From a virus, in IMG/VR virus record IMGVR_UViG_3300046004_000591, positions 1-64,000 of that record: 64,000 nucleotides of DNA. One strand, given 5' to 3'. This document shows positions 8,224 to 17,129 of this stretch, one piece after another; the stretch's first letter is position 1; every line of letters starts with the position of its first letter. Below the pieces are notes generated by a model. That model did not search any database and had not been told where the DNA came from. It worked only from the letters and a program-made list of their open reading frames with translations. Made by a program: the position numbers and the translations under genes.

Positions 8224-9372
8224 ATGTTTAAAGAAATTACATGTAAGGTTTGCGAAACTCCATTCATTCCCAATAATAGATTGAACACATTATGTTCCGA
8301 TAAATGTAAAAAAATATCAGCATTTAATGCTAGATGGAAAACTACAATTGAACGTAGTAGAATTAAATTTCCAGACGATATGGACAAGGACGAATATGTT
8401 GAATGCGGGGTCTGTGGATTCAGAACCAGAGATCTAGCAGAACATCCTAAGACCCACGGATTATCTCAATTAGAATACAGAGAGAAATATGGACCTATAG
8501 TTTGCGTATCTAAATGCAACAGAATTAAAGGTGATAAGAACCCAGCATATCAACACGGTGGTCGATTATCACCTTATTCTAAGAAGTTTATCAAATATGA
8601 AGAATTACCTGACGACTATGTAGAAAATCATATACAGGAATTGTTTAAAACTGCTAGTGACACAAAACGTGAAAATAATAACATATTCAACACCATTGAG
8701 TATCACACGAGTAGAGGTCGTTCCGAAGAGGAAGCGTTAGAAATAATTAGCACCACATGCAAGTTTACATTAGAAAAATGTATTTCTAAATATGGAGAAA
8801 TTGAAGGTAAAGCATTTTGGGAACAAAGACAAATAAATTGGCAAAATACTCTGAATGCTAGAACACAAGATCTTATTGATGAATCTAATAGAAAAAAAGA
8901 TTCATCTTCATTTGATTGGGCTCTTAATAAAACTAATGGTGATGTTGAATTAGCAAATGAATTATATCAATCTAGATCTAAAATAAAAACATCCAAAGTC
9001 AATTTTAGATCGTTATGGAGTAAAGAATTAACCGAAGATGGATATTTTTATGTTATACAATTTGACGATAAAATTAAAATTGGTATTACATTTAAAACAA
9101 AATTACATCATAGATATCCATTACATTTATTGAATACATGCAATACAATTATGTTTCAGAAGATGGAAAATATAAATCATGCATTCCAAACCGAACAGTT
9201 ATTAAAACGTAAGTATAAGAATTACATTAAAAAAGACGATTATGGTGAATTTGGTTGGACAGAAGTTTTAAATGACATTGATTTGGACACACTCATGGAA
9301 GATGTTAATGGATATGTAGAAAATCCAGAACATGTTTATACTTCATTCGATATTATGTTTAAAAGGAATTAA
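8224..9372 (+). CDS. Free-standing homing endonuclease (Zn fingers + GIY-YIG-like)
   Basis: 382 residues. The N-terminus has one Cys4-type finger (CKVC...CSDKC, residues 6-28) and a MucR-like finger (CGVCGFRTRDLAEHPKTHG). A middle block reads CISKYGEIEGKAFWEQRQ, a motif common in phage homing endonucleases. The C-terminal domain FYVIQFDDKIKIGITFKTKL with a downstream Glu/Lys-rich helix resembles GIY-YIG variants of the T5orf172 or MUG113 type. The gene is inserted just before the terminase gene, whose ribosome site lies in its last codons. Confidence 0.75.
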   Translation: MFKEITCKVCETPFIPNNRLNTLCSDKCKKISAFNARWKTTIERSRIKFPDDMDKDEYVECGVCGFRTRDLAEHPKTHGLSQLEYREKYGPIVCVSKCNRIKGDKNPAYQHGGRLSPYSKKFIKYEELPDDYVENHIQELFKTASDTKRENNNIFNTIEYHTSRGRSEEEALEIISTTCKFTLEKCISKYGEIEGKAFWEQRQINWQNTLNARTQDLIDESNRKKDSSSFDWALNKTNGDVELANELYQSRSKIKTSKVNFRSLWSKELTEDGYFYVIQFDDKIKIGITFKTKLHHRYPLHLLNTCNTIMFQKMENINHAFQTEQLLKRKYKNYIKKDDYGEFGWTEVLNDIDLDTLMEDVNGYVENPEHVYTSFDIMFKRN

Positions 9373-9374
9373 AC

Positions 9375-11354
9375 ATGGCAGATAATAAATTACTTGGTTA
9401 TAATGGTAATGAAAATTTAAAACCAACTGGATATAAAGTTGATTTCACTCAAGAACAAATAGAAGAATACATTAAATGCAAACAAGATCCTTGTTATTTT
9501 ATTGTTACATACTGTAAAGTTGTTTCATTGGATAGGGGATTAGTGAATTTTGAAATGTATCCGTTTCAAAAGGATTATGTTCGCTTACTCCACAGTGAAC
9601 GCAAGGTTTTAGCATTAATTGGGCGCCAGCTCGGAAAAACTACGGTAACTTCAGCATACATATTACATTACACATTATTCAATAACCATAAGACTACCGC
9701 CATTTTAGCAAATAAAGCCGCGGCTGCTAGAGAGGTACTAAGTCGTATACAATTAATGTATGAATCTTTACCGAAATGGTTACAACACGGTGTACTATCC
9801 TTGAACAAAGGTGATATGCATTTAGAAAATGGTTCTAAGATATTCACTGCCGCAACTTCTGCATCTGGAATCAGGGGTAAGTCTTGTGTAACAGGAGAAA
9901 CCATTGTTACCATTTTGGACGGGGATTATGTTTTTGATATTTCTATAGAGGAATTATACAATTCATATAAAGAATCGTTCAAAATCAAAACTCCTTATGG
10001 TTTCAAATCTTTTAAAGGAGTTTTGAATCAAGGAACGCCGGAACGATTATTACAATTAAAATTTACAGATGACATTCATATCAATTCAACACTGGATCAT
10101 AGATTTAAAATAAATGGAGAATGGATTAGATGCGAAGATTTAAATGTAAATGATATTCTATCGGATAAAATCATTTCATCTATTGTTGAGATTACACCAG
10201 AAACTGTTTACGATATAGACACTGTTGAAGATGTCCATTGTTATTATTCTAATGGAGTAATTTCACATAATTGTAATTTCTTATACGTGGACGAAGCGGC
10301 AATTATTCCTAATGCCGTCGCCGACGCATTCTTCGCTTCTGTGTATCCTACTATTTCCTCTGGTAAAGAAACAAAAGTTGTATTGACGTCAACTCCGTTA
10401 GGATACAATCATTTTTGGAAATATTGGAATGATGCTCAACAAGGAACTAACGGATTTGTACCATTCACTGTACATTGGAGCGAACATCCAGAACGAGATC
10501 CAACTTGGGCAGATGAACAGTTAAAGATATTAGGTGAGATTAAATTCAATCAAGAGGTGTTATGTGAATTCTTAGGTTCATCTGCCACACTTATAAATTC
10601 ATCATCTATTTCATCGATGTCACCGATTCCATACATTTATTCAAGAGATGGATTAGATATACAGGAAGCACCTATTGAAGGGCATCAGTATATTATATCG
10701 GCGGATACATCGAAGGGTGTTGGTGGGGATTATTCATCAGCCGTTATTTTCGATGTGACGAATTTCCCGTATAAGATTGTAGGTAAGTATAGAGATAATA
10801 AGATTAGCCCTATGTTATATCCAAATATCCTGTATAAAATAGGTATGGAGTATAACGAGGCATTCATTTTGGTGGAGATAAATTGTTCGAAGGAGGTGGC
10901 ACAGATACTTCAGGATGATTTGGAATACGAGAATTTGATTTCCATTAAGAAGACACCAAAGGGACAGATACCATGTGAATCATTTTCAGGAACAATGGAA
11001 GTGGGATTGAATATGGATAAGAAGATTAAACGAATTGGATGTATGACATTGAAGTCGTTGATTGAGGAATCTAAGTTGTTGATATTCGATCCTGATATTA
11101 TACAGGAGTTTTCTGTGTTTATCGAAAGACAAGGTAGTTACTCTGCGGATCCACCTAATCATGACGATCTAGTGATGTGTTGTGTTATATTTGCTTGGTT
11201 ATGTTCAACGTCGTTTATCAAGGATATGGGAGATGTCGACATTAGAAAGGAATTGTATAATCAACAGATGGATTATATCGACCAACAAATGTTACCTGTA
11301 GGATATATTAATGACGGTTTGGATGAAGATAAAGTGGAAGTATATCATTTCTAA
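9375..11354 (+). CDS. 17: Terminase large subunit (gp17-like) with in-frame intein
   Basis: 659 residues; 530 after removal of the intein (residues 171-299). Walker A is GRQLGKT at 83-89, and Walker B FLYVDEA follows the intein near 302. The nuclease domain shows IISADTSKGVGGDY and the C-terminal HDDLVM acid cluster seen in T4 gp17. It drives ATP-dependent packaging of DNA through the portal and cuts concatemers. The intein interrupts the extein at GIRGKS/CNFLYVDE, where T4 reads RGNSFAMIYIDE, so splicing is needed for activity. The start is ATG 9375 behind AAAAGGAATT. Confidence 0.95.
   Translation: MADNKLLGYNGNENLKPTGYKVDFTQEQIEEYIKCKQDPCYFIVTYCKVVSLDRGLVNFEMYPFQKDYVRLLHSERKVLALIGRQLGKTTVTSAYILHYTLFNNHKTTAILANKAAAAREVLSRIQLMYESLPKWLQHGVLSLNKGDMHLENGSKIFTAATSASGIRGKSCVTGETIVTILDGDYVFDISIEELYNSYKESFKIKTPYGFKSFKGVLNQGTPERLLQLKFTDDIHINSTLDHRFKINGEWIRCEDLNVNDILSDKIISSIVEITPETVYDIDTVEDVHCYYSNGVISHNCNFLYVDEAAIIPNAVADAFFASVYPTISSGKETKVVLTSTPLGYNHFWKYWNDAQQGTNGFVPFTVHWSEHPERDPTWADEQLKILGEIKFNQEVLCEFLGSSATLINSSSISSMSPIPYIYSRDGLDIQEAPIEGHQYIISADTSKGVGGDYSSAVIFDVTNFPYKIVGKYRDNKISPMLYPNILYKIGMEYNEAFILVEINCSKEVAQILQDDLEYENLISIKKTPKGQIPCESFSGTMEVGLNMDKKIKRIGCMTLKSLIEESKLLIFDPDIIQEFSVFIERQGSYSADPPNHDDLVMCCVIFAWLCSTSFIKDMGDVDIRKELYNQQMDYIDQQMLPVGYINDGLDEDKVEVYHF
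9885..10271 (+). mobile_element. Mini-intein in terminase (129 aa)
   Basis: Residues 171-299 of the terminase ORF. It begins with Cys (CVTGETIVTILDG, block A), has block B STLDHRFKI, block F-like TVYDIDTVEDVHCYYSNGVI, and ends SHN before Cys+1. There is no room for a homing endonuclease domain. All nucleophiles and the terminal Asn are present, so it should splice. Confidence 0.92.
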
Positions 11355-11728
11355 TATATTATGTAAAGAGTCTTGAAGTAATATAAAAGAAAACTTAATT
11401 GAATCTATAGAACTAACTCAAACCGTCGACATAGTCTAGTATACTGTCTTTTTATCGATTTCGAAAGGAGTTTCTCGATGATTGTAATTTACAGACTCGA
11501 TACATTATTTCATATTAAGAATACTCGATGTCTCTTTCGATATGTTGAATTTACAGTTTCGACGATTATGTTCAATTTAAAACGCCCATATTGTTGATTT
11601 AAGATGGATTCAATGTATCCTGTAGAGTTGATTGACGTATTATACAAAGATTCCACTAGGATGGATTATTGGACAAATAATGGATGTTCCTGTATCAGTT
11701 CAACAAACCAATTATGTAAATTTTATCC
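11355..11728 (-). repeat. Inverted promoter cassette (copy M1)
   Basis: This gene-free stretch between the convergent terminase and HNH-like genes is a minus-strand copy of the cassette found in tandem at 41.6-43.8 kb. It keeps the TCCATTATTTG-like block (11681-11691 inverted), the CAATCAACTCTACAGGAT block, the TCGA-rich segment, the promoter and about 75 bases of the transcribed leader. The leader matches that of tandem copy 5 closely. It has no terminator and no gene on the minus strand before the terminase gene. Confidence 0.8.
11438..11466 (-). promoter_or_regulatory. Cassette promoter, minus strand, directed into terminase 3' end
   Basis: On the minus strand TTTCGA, 17 bases, TATACT, then AGACTATGTCGACGG. 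Identical in layout to the tandem cassette promoters. The predicted start is near 11432, so RNA would run leftward, antisense to the terminase gene. Confidence 0.65.
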
Positions 11729-11765
11729 AATAAAAATCCCAGAGTCAATTAAGACGTCTGGGATT
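11729..11765 (-). terminator. Rho-independent terminator
   Basis: Minus-strand stem AATCCCAGA/TCTGGGATT followed by TTTTATT, eight bases past the stop of the gene at 11773. Confidence 0.8.
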
Positions 11766-11772
11766 CTTTAGA

Positions 11773-12414
11773 TTACGAATACTGTTCCACTAGATTAGAT
11801 AACAATGAAAGTCCGTATTCAAATTTTGTTATAACTTTCGGTTGTTCTTGTTTAACCACTGGAGTCAACTTTAATATAACTGGTTTGTCTTTATCTTTCA
11901 ACCATTTATGATTGACGTCATAATAATACCCGCCAGTGTTGGTTTTAGATTTCACTTTATTGACGCCAATAGATTCTCTGATTGATTCCAACCATTTAAC
12001 AGCTTCATCTTTTTGGTCCAACTTGAATGATTTCTGAATGGGTTTCTTATCAAGAGTCACTCTTGCCACGTAGAACCCTCGTTTATCTAAATTCAATCCC
12101 TTTACTCCAGATTTTGAACTTGTATCAGATTTAGATAATAAAGCTCTTTGTGTTGGATTAACTTCAATTAGATTATCCCATTTACAATTTGATGTATTCT
12201 TATCTTTGAAACTCACTTCATGTTCAGGAAATTTACCATTCATGTAAAGATATGCCAATCGATGACCTAGATATTTCTTACCATCAATATTGATTACCAT
12301 ATATCCTTTCTTGTCAAATGTACCCTTACGGGCTCTATCTAATCTACCAACAAATACTCCAGCTTCTGGTTTGTATTCAAGTCTTGCTCTAAGTGTTCCT
12401 GCCGATAATGTCAT
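11773..12414 (-). CDS. HNH/AP2-like protein with degenerate HNH motif
   Basis: 213 residues. GYMVINIDGKKYLGHRLAYLYMNGKFPEHE followed by an N-x3-WDNL element (NTSNCKWDNLIEVNP) is the frame of HNH_3-type phage endonucleases, and GVKGLNLDKRGFYVARVTLD is an AP2-like DNA-binding segment. The usual catalytic DH after the E of the HNH core is replaced by SF (HEVSFKDKNT), so nuclease activity is doubtful while DNA binding may persist. It is transcribed from cassette promoter M2 with a ~137-base leader and ends at its own terminator. Confidence 0.7.
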   Translation of the reverse strand: MTLSAGTLRARLEYKPEAGVFVGRLDRARKGTFDKKGYMVINIDGKKYLGHRLAYLYMNGKFPEHEVSFKDKNTSNCKWDNLIEVNPTQRALLSKSDTSSKSGVKGLNLDKRGFYVARVTLDKKPIQKSFKLDQKDEAVKWLESIRESIGVNKVKSKTNTGGYYYDVNHKWLKDKDKPVILKLTPVVKQEQPKVITKFEYGLSLLSNLVEQYS

Positions 12415-12469
12415 TGTAAATCCCTCATTGTTTGTTTAAAGATTAAAATTATATGTTAAAAATTATAAA

Positions 12470-12824
12470 AAGAAAGATAAATCGAAAAGAATCTTGTAGT
12501 AATATAAAAGAATAATCAAGTAGTAATATACACTAACTGAAACGTCGACATAGTCTACTATAATGGAATTTGCTGGAAAAGTCAAGAAGTATTATTATGT
12601 TGATATTTACAAACTCGATGTCTAGAATAGCGATAATGAATCTTTAAGATGTTCTCGATACAGTGAATTTATTGATTCGATGTTAACATTAAATCCTGTC
12701 CAATTATTTGTTGTTTTAAGATGGATTCAAATAGTCCTGTAGAGTTGATTGACATATATCATTAAGATGGATTAACGGACAAATAATGGATGTTTTAAGA
12801 ATCATTTAGAATGTATATTTTACG
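12470..12824 (-). repeat. Inverted promoter cassette (copy M2)
   Basis: Minus-strand cassette upstream of the HNH/AP2-like gene. From the terminator at 12825 it contains the conserved blocks TCCATTATTTG-like, CAATCAACTCTACAGGA and TCGA-rich motifs, then the promoter and a leader beginning ATGTCGACGTTTCAG with the TATATTACTACAAGATTCTTT motif shared with the tandem copies. Here the leader runs into a gene instead of a terminator. Confidence 0.8.
12557..12585 (-). promoter_or_regulatory. Cassette promoter M2 (sigma70-like)
   Basis: Minus strand TTGACT, 17 bases, TATAGT, then AGACTATGTCGACG. Close to the sigma70 consensus and nearly the same as tandem copy 3. Predicted start near 12551. Confidence 0.75.
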
Positions 12825-12861
12825 CAATAAAAATCCCATCAACTTTTCAGCGGATGGGATT
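12825..12861 (-). terminator. Rho-independent terminator
   Basis: Stem AATCCCATC/GATGGGATT with T-run on the minus strand. About 40 bases are identical to the terminator at 17563-17598. Confidence 0.8.
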
Positions 12862-12884
12862 CTAAAACAATACGATTGTTTTTA

Positions 12885-13212
12885 TTAAACAATTTTTAAA
12901 ATTTCTACTGGAGCAGGGGCACCCCATGTTTCGGCATTGTGTTTAATTGTTTGGAAAATAGAATTCGCTTTATCTGCAACAGAAGTCCCGAACGGAATTG
13001 TAACCTTTTGTTTTGTGATTTCGCCATTATCCAATTTGATATGGATGGTGTATTTTTCTTTTTCAACTTCAATTTTTTTTACGTTTAGAATTATCTATCA
13101 TAGATAAATCTTCGACCCATTTACCTGCTTTCCATTTACCGTTTTCTAATGCTTCATTAACTGATGAGAATTCTTCCATAACCAATGCTTGGAATTCTTT
13201 AAATGTACTCAT
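12885..13212 (-). pseudogene. Small protein with capsid-targeting-like N-terminus, frameshifted
   Basis: From ATG at 13212 the frame reads MSTFKEFQALVMEEFSS and stops after an A8 run (T8 at 13073-13080). Skipping one A continues an open frame of about 65 residues (KIEVEKEKYTIHIKLDNGEI to VEILKIV) to 12885. Total length would be about 108 residues. The N-terminus is paralogous to those at 17885 and 20108 and resembles the T4 internal-protein targeting sequence. The A8 tract could be a consensus error, a decay event, or a slippage site giving two products. Confidence 0.6.
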
Positions 13213-13257
13213 GTTTTGTTTCCTTTTGTTGTGCGTCAATTAAGACGAAATGATTTT

Positions 13258-13278
13258 AAATAAGATTGAATCTTATTT
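13258..13278. repeat. Perfect 21-base palindrome
   Basis: AAATAAGATT, one central base, AATCTTATTT. It lies between the promoter at 13298 and the start of the gene at 13212, hence in the 5' leader of that transcript. It may be an operator or an RNA hairpin; there is no T-run in the minus direction. Confidence 0.6.
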
Positions 13279-13297
13279 AGTAGTTTATCTAAGATCT

Positions 13298-13325
13298 ATT
13301 ATAACGATTTCTCATTACGTCGATA
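13298..13325 (-). promoter_or_regulatory. TATCGA-16-TATAAT promoter
   Basis: Minus strand TATCGA, 16 bases, TATAAT, followed by AGAT. A member of the recurring TTTCGA-type promoter set. It precedes the frameshifted gene at 12885. Confidence 0.6.
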
Positions 13326-13342
13326 GACCTTTCTAATTTTAT

Positions 13343-13507
13343 TTATATAAAACCGTTGAACCTATCTTCATGTATAGTATTGTAACAATAATAACATTTC
13401 CAATATCCTCTGAAGATTCCTTTCTTCAACTTATGATATTCAATAGCATCACTCCTAATTTCTTGACATTCTTCTATTGTCTTATACAAATAATTACGAT
13501 TGTCCAT
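13343..13507 (-). CDS. Small protein with CxxC-type motif
   Basis: 54 residues, starting at an ATG that overlaps the stop codon of the topoisomerase medium subunit (TAATG), so translation is probably coupled. The sequence is basic and tyrosine-rich, with KCYYCYN in the C-terminal part. Function unknown. It was below common length cut-offs but the overlap and codon pattern support it. Confidence 0.55.
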   Translation of the reverse strand: MDNRNYLYKTIEECQEIRSDAIEYHKLKKGIFRGYWKCYYCYNTIHEDRFNGFI

Positions 13508-14814
13508 TAAAGTTTCAATTCCTCTAATTCTTTAATATACATCTTAACAGCAGTCATCTTATTCAATCCTGCGATTTCCTTATTCAATTTATCGATACTT
13601 GTATTCAATTTGTCAATATCATCCTTTGTTAAATTGTAGATACGAATATCCATCAATCTATCAACAAACTCGAACCCTTCAAACATCAACATTGATTCCA
13701 ATTCCTTCTTGGATTTACTTGAGAACATCTTAGAATTCTCAATATAGAATTGGATGAATCGTTGTTTCTCAATAGACCAATTCAAATCAGCGGTCAATAA
13801 TTCTAATTGTTTGATACGTCGTTCATCGTATTTCTGTAATCTGAAATCAACAAAATGTTTGACAATCTGATTGACATTCTCAAATACTTTAATCTTACCA
13901 TTTTCATCCCATAATGTAAGATTCTGTGATTGAGAGGTTTCCAATTTGAATTTCTTTACAATCTCTTCATGCGTTAATTTGTCAATCGGTTTGACTGTTG
14001 TAATAAGGAAATCGAACGATTCTTCGGTTGATGTATTTTTGAAATCTTTGATGAATCCGTCATCCTGTAATTTGAACAAGACTTTCTTATATCCGTCATT
14101 GAACACACCAATTGGTAATTCTGTTATATGAATCTTATTTGGAGCAACGATTTCATAACATCCTGTTACAATGAACTTTGATTCATCTTTTACAATCTGT
14201 CCTTTGAATCCTCTATACCATGGTAATAATTCAACAGATGTAAATTTGGTATCCAATAACGATAAGATGTTTTTTCTGAGATATTCTGGATTGTAATTCA
14301 GGATAGTTGAAGCAAATCCCGTACCAACACCCGTTGCTCCGTTGATTAACACATTTGGTAAAATTGGAACATAGAATTTTGGTTCAATTTGTTCACCATC
14401 ATCCATTAGATATTCTAAGATGATGTCATCATCTTTCTTGAATATCTTCCTGAAGTCTGGTGAAAATTCAGTGAAGATATATCTTGGGGCAGCGGATTCT
14501 TTATCCAATCTACTACCAAATTGACCAGATGGAATCAAGTAATTAAGATTGTTTGATCCAGCATAGTTTCTTGCCATGCCAACCAGAGTTGTGTTAAGGC
14601 TGTCTTCTCCGTGATGATAATTAGAAACTGATGCAATGGAACCAGATAGTTGTGCCACTTTTGCTTCACCTGCATTCTCACCTCGTTTAATCAATCCATA
14701 TATACATTTTCTCTGTGAAATCTTAAATCCATCGATGACTGATGGAATAGAACGTTGACAATCATAAATTGAGAAATGGATGAATTCATTATTGAAAAAT
14801 TCTTGTACTTTCAT
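13507..14814 (-). CDS. 52: DNA topoisomerase II medium subunit, T4 gp52-like
   Basis: 435 residues, against about 442 in T4 gp52. The N-terminal RSIPSVIDGFKISQRKCIYG and SAAPRYIFTEFS (active-site Tyr112 after Arg111) are the breakage-reunion signatures of type IIA topoisomerases. The C-terminal helices are charged coiled coil. It acts with the large subunit encoded directly upstream (three bases between them) to relax DNA ahead of replication. Confidence 0.93.
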   Translation of the reverse strand: MKVQEFFNNEFIHFSIYDCQRSIPSVIDGFKISQRKCIYGLIKRGENAGEAKVAQLSGSIASVSNYHHGEDSLNTTLVGMARNYAGSNNLNYLIPSGQFGSRLDKESAAPRYIFTEFSPDFRKIFKKDDDIILEYLMDDGEQIEPKFYVPILPNVLINGATGVGTGFASTILNYNPEYLRKNILSLLDTKFTSVELLPWYRGFKGQIVKDESKFIVTGCYEIVAPNKIHITELPIGVFNDGYKKVLFKLQDDGFIKDFKNTSTEESFDFLITTVKPIDKLTHEEIVKKFKLETSQSQNLTLWDENGKIKVFENVNQIVKHFVDFRLQKYDERRIKQLELLTADLNWSIEKQRFIQFYIENSKMFSSKSKKELESMLMFEGFEFVDRLMDIRIYNLTKDDIDKLNTSIDKLNKEIAGLNKMTAVKMYIKELEELKL

Positions 14815-14817
14815 ATT

Positions 14818-17118
14818 TTAACCTTCGATGTTTAACCATTGTTTGCGTAAATCAGCTGAATCTGAATTCTTGGAGAATGCCAATTTAATTGAATCTGAAT
14901 CTTTAATGTCATCAATTGTATATTGTACCATATTCTTATCGGAATTAGCTAGGTATCCTTTGAAATCCTTTGCCGTGGATGTACCTAATCCTTTGAAGTA
15001 TTTTGATGTGAACTTTTTTGTGTTCTTGGATTTCCATTCATCAAACTCTTTTTCATCATAGAATTCTAATACGTCTTTACCAACATTGACTTTAATCAAT
15101 GGGGTTCTGAATCTGTAGATATATCCTAATTCAAACAATTCAGGCCAGAATGAATGAAACATGTTAATTAACAGACCAATGATATGAGAACCATCACAAT
15201 TATGCGTTAAGATATAATTTTCAGAATCTTTATGTCTAACATAAAATGTATGATGACCTTTAACTGTTAAATCATATGTTGTTATAGTTTTTTCGATAGT
15301 TTCAATAGAATCAATGGGATGATTGATTTGTTGTCCATCAATATATTTGATTATCATATCCGTTGGTAGAATTTCTTTCAACATATATTTTTTTGGAAGA
15401 TCCCAACCATCTCTAAAGATTACATGTTTATGTTCAGGTGTACCTTCAACAATATCATTACCAGAAGTGATTCTGATTACAACATCTGTTGATTTAATGT
15501 TAACATATTCCACTACTGCATATTGATTCAAATGCGTCAACACTTTATCTTCTAACGGATTAACATCTGAGATAAGTTTTTCGCCAGATTCTGTCAACAC
15601 ATAATGTTCTTCTGTAATACAATCCGCATCCGTTAGAAAACAGATTTTACCAAAACGTAATGGAGTCATTGGTGTGACTTGTTCACCCAGTTTCAACCCC
15701 ATGATTGTTAGAATACTTTTGAATTCATTATTTTCCATTAACTTTTTGGCATCAATATCCGTCACATTTAATGGTTTACCTTTAAGCGCAAAAGCTCCAT
15801 GTAATTCAGGGTCTCTGGCAGACATTATCGCCCCCATTGCCGAGTTACCCTCTGTAAGGAAAATTGTACACTTACTTCTATCTTTCTTCTCATTAGCGTC
15901 TTCAAACTTGTCCACTCTTGCCGGATTCAATTTGTCAACAGATTTATTCAATTTGCGTAATTCTGCATTCTTTAGAGCATTTTCCTTTGCTTCCGCCCAA
16001 TCCAAAATTGATTGTACAACTTCCAATGTAATAATCTTATTGATGAATTTATCTGAACAAGACCATGATGAACCAAAATCTGTTATAGTGCTAATCATGT
16101 TTTCTTTGGTCTGACTGGAAAACTTTGGTCGATTGATTTTACATGAAACAAATACATGTAAATGACTTTTGATATCAGATGGTTTAATATCAATCTTATG
16201 TTTCTTTTTGACGTAAGCTCTGAGTTTCTCTGTAATCTGATTTACAACGTAATTAACATGAGTTCCACCCATATACGTTTCTACACTATTAACAAAACTG
16301 GTCTGATTGAAACCAGAAGACGCAGACAAACCAATTTTCCAATCATCAGTTGAATCATATACATAACTTTCTGAATATAATGAAATGTAATCATCGAACG
16401 CAGATACATTGAATTTTTCATCATTGAAATACACCTTCAATAAAGGATTATTGGCGGCAACATCAACCAATCGTCTAATGATTTTTAATGTATGATGTTC
16501 ATCAAATGATTCCAAACCAAAATATTCTAAATCTGGTTTAAATGTTAATGTTGTAAAATGTTTCTTTGATTTAGTGATAACGGGTTCAGAACGTTCTGAC
16601 ATTCCATTTTTATATTCTTGATGGAAATAATTAGAACCATCAGATGTCTCAACAATAAAGTATTCACTTAGAACAGAAATTAATTTCGCTCCTAATCCAT
16701 TTGTTCCTATCAGGGATTGAGCATCATCATCTGAATAATTAGAACCAGAACGTAATGTACCAAATATAATTTCAGGAACATATTTACCGAAATCTGCATG
16801 AATTTGTACAGGAATACCGCCATTATCAGAAATAATGATTTCATTATCTTTAATTGATAATTTCAATTCGTTAATCTTTTTTGGATTTCTGTTATGTTCA
16901 TCAACTACGTTGTCAATTCCTTCCGAGATAATCTTAATCAATGCTGGAATATAAGAAATGGTTTGTAATTCCATTTTATTGTTTTGGATAGAATAGATGA
17001 ATTCTTCATGTTCTTCTAATACAGGACTACCTGCATACATACCAACACGTTTTCTGATATGTTCTAATTCAGTTAATACTTGATATTGTTGTTCAATTGT
17101 TTTTAAATGTTCAATCAT
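14818..17118 (-). CDS. 39: DNA topoisomerase II large subunit (gp39/60-like) with in-frame intein
   Basis: 766 residues, 625 after removal of the intein. GHKL ATPase motifs: EGIDNVVDEHNRNP, ISDNGGIPV, GTNGLGAKL. TOPRIM motifs: FLTEGNSAMGAI and FLTDAD/CDGSHI. Unlike T4, where genes 39 and 60 are separate, this is one polypeptide. The intein sits inside the TOPRIM metal-binding DxD region, directly after LTDAD, so unspliced protein should be inactive. It forms the type II topoisomerase with gp52. Confidence 0.93.
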   Translation of the reverse strand: MIEHLKTIEQQYQVLTELEHIRKRVGMYAGSPVLEEHEEFIYSIQNNKMELQTISYIPALIKIISEGIDNVVDEHNRNPKKINELKLSIKDNEIIISDNGGIPVQIHADFGKYVPEIIFGTLRSGSNYSDDDAQSLIGTNGLGAKLISVLSEYFIVETSDGSNYFHQEYKNGMSERSEPVITKSKKHFTTLTFKPDLEYFGLESFDEHHTLKIIRRLVDVAANNPLLKVYFNDEKFNVSAFDDYISLYSESYVYDSTDDWKIGLSASSGFNQTSFVNSVETYMGGTHVNYVVNQITEKLRAYVKKKHKIDIKPSDIKSHLHVFVSCKINRPKFSSQTKENMISTITDFGSSWSCSDKFINKIITLEVVQSILDWAEAKENALKNAELRKLNKSVDKLNPARVDKFEDANEKKDRSKCTIFLTEGNSAMGAIMSARDPELHGAFALKGKPLNVTDIDAKKLMENNEFKSILTIMGLKLGEQVTPMTPLRFGKICFLTDADCITEEHYVLTESGEKLISDVNPLEDKVLTHLNQYAVVEYVNIKSTDVVIRITSGNDIVEGTPEHKHVIFRDGWDLPKKYMLKEILPTDMIIKYIDGQQINHPIDSIETIEKTITTYDLTVKGHHTFYVRHKDSENYILTHNCDGSHIIGLLINMFHSFWPELFELGYIYRFRTPLIKVNVGKDVLEFYDEKEFDEWKSKNTKKFTSKYFKGLGTSTAKDFKGYLANSDKNMVQYTIDDIKDSDSIKLAFSKNSDSADLRKQWLNIEG
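15199..15621 (-). mobile_element. Mini-intein in topoisomerase large subunit (141 aa)
   Basis: Residues 500-640. Starts CITEEHYVLTESGEK, block B EGTPEHKHVIF, block F TTYDLTVKGHHTFYV, ends ILTHN followed by Cys+1 (CDGSHI). No endonuclease domain. Excision restores LTDADCDGSHI, the conserved TOPRIM text. Confidence 0.92.
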
Positions 17119-17129
17119 AATTTTGTTCC

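Noticed and set aside
11479-11598. 39-codon plus-strand ORF behind AAAGGAG between terminase and the HNH/AP2-like gene
   Set aside because: The AAAGGAG is the reverse complement of the cassette promoter region (CTCCTTTCGAAA) and is explained by that repeat; no coding conservation in other copies.
15674-16114. 146-residue plus-strand ORF opposite the topoisomerase large subunit
   Set aside because: It is a frame shadow of a recognised gene with strong motif support on the other strand.
14818-17118. T4-style split of the topoisomerase large subunit (genes 39 and 60) or translational bypass
   Set aside because: The reading frame is continuous through the whole protein apart from the in-frame intein; no 50-base gap-like element is present.
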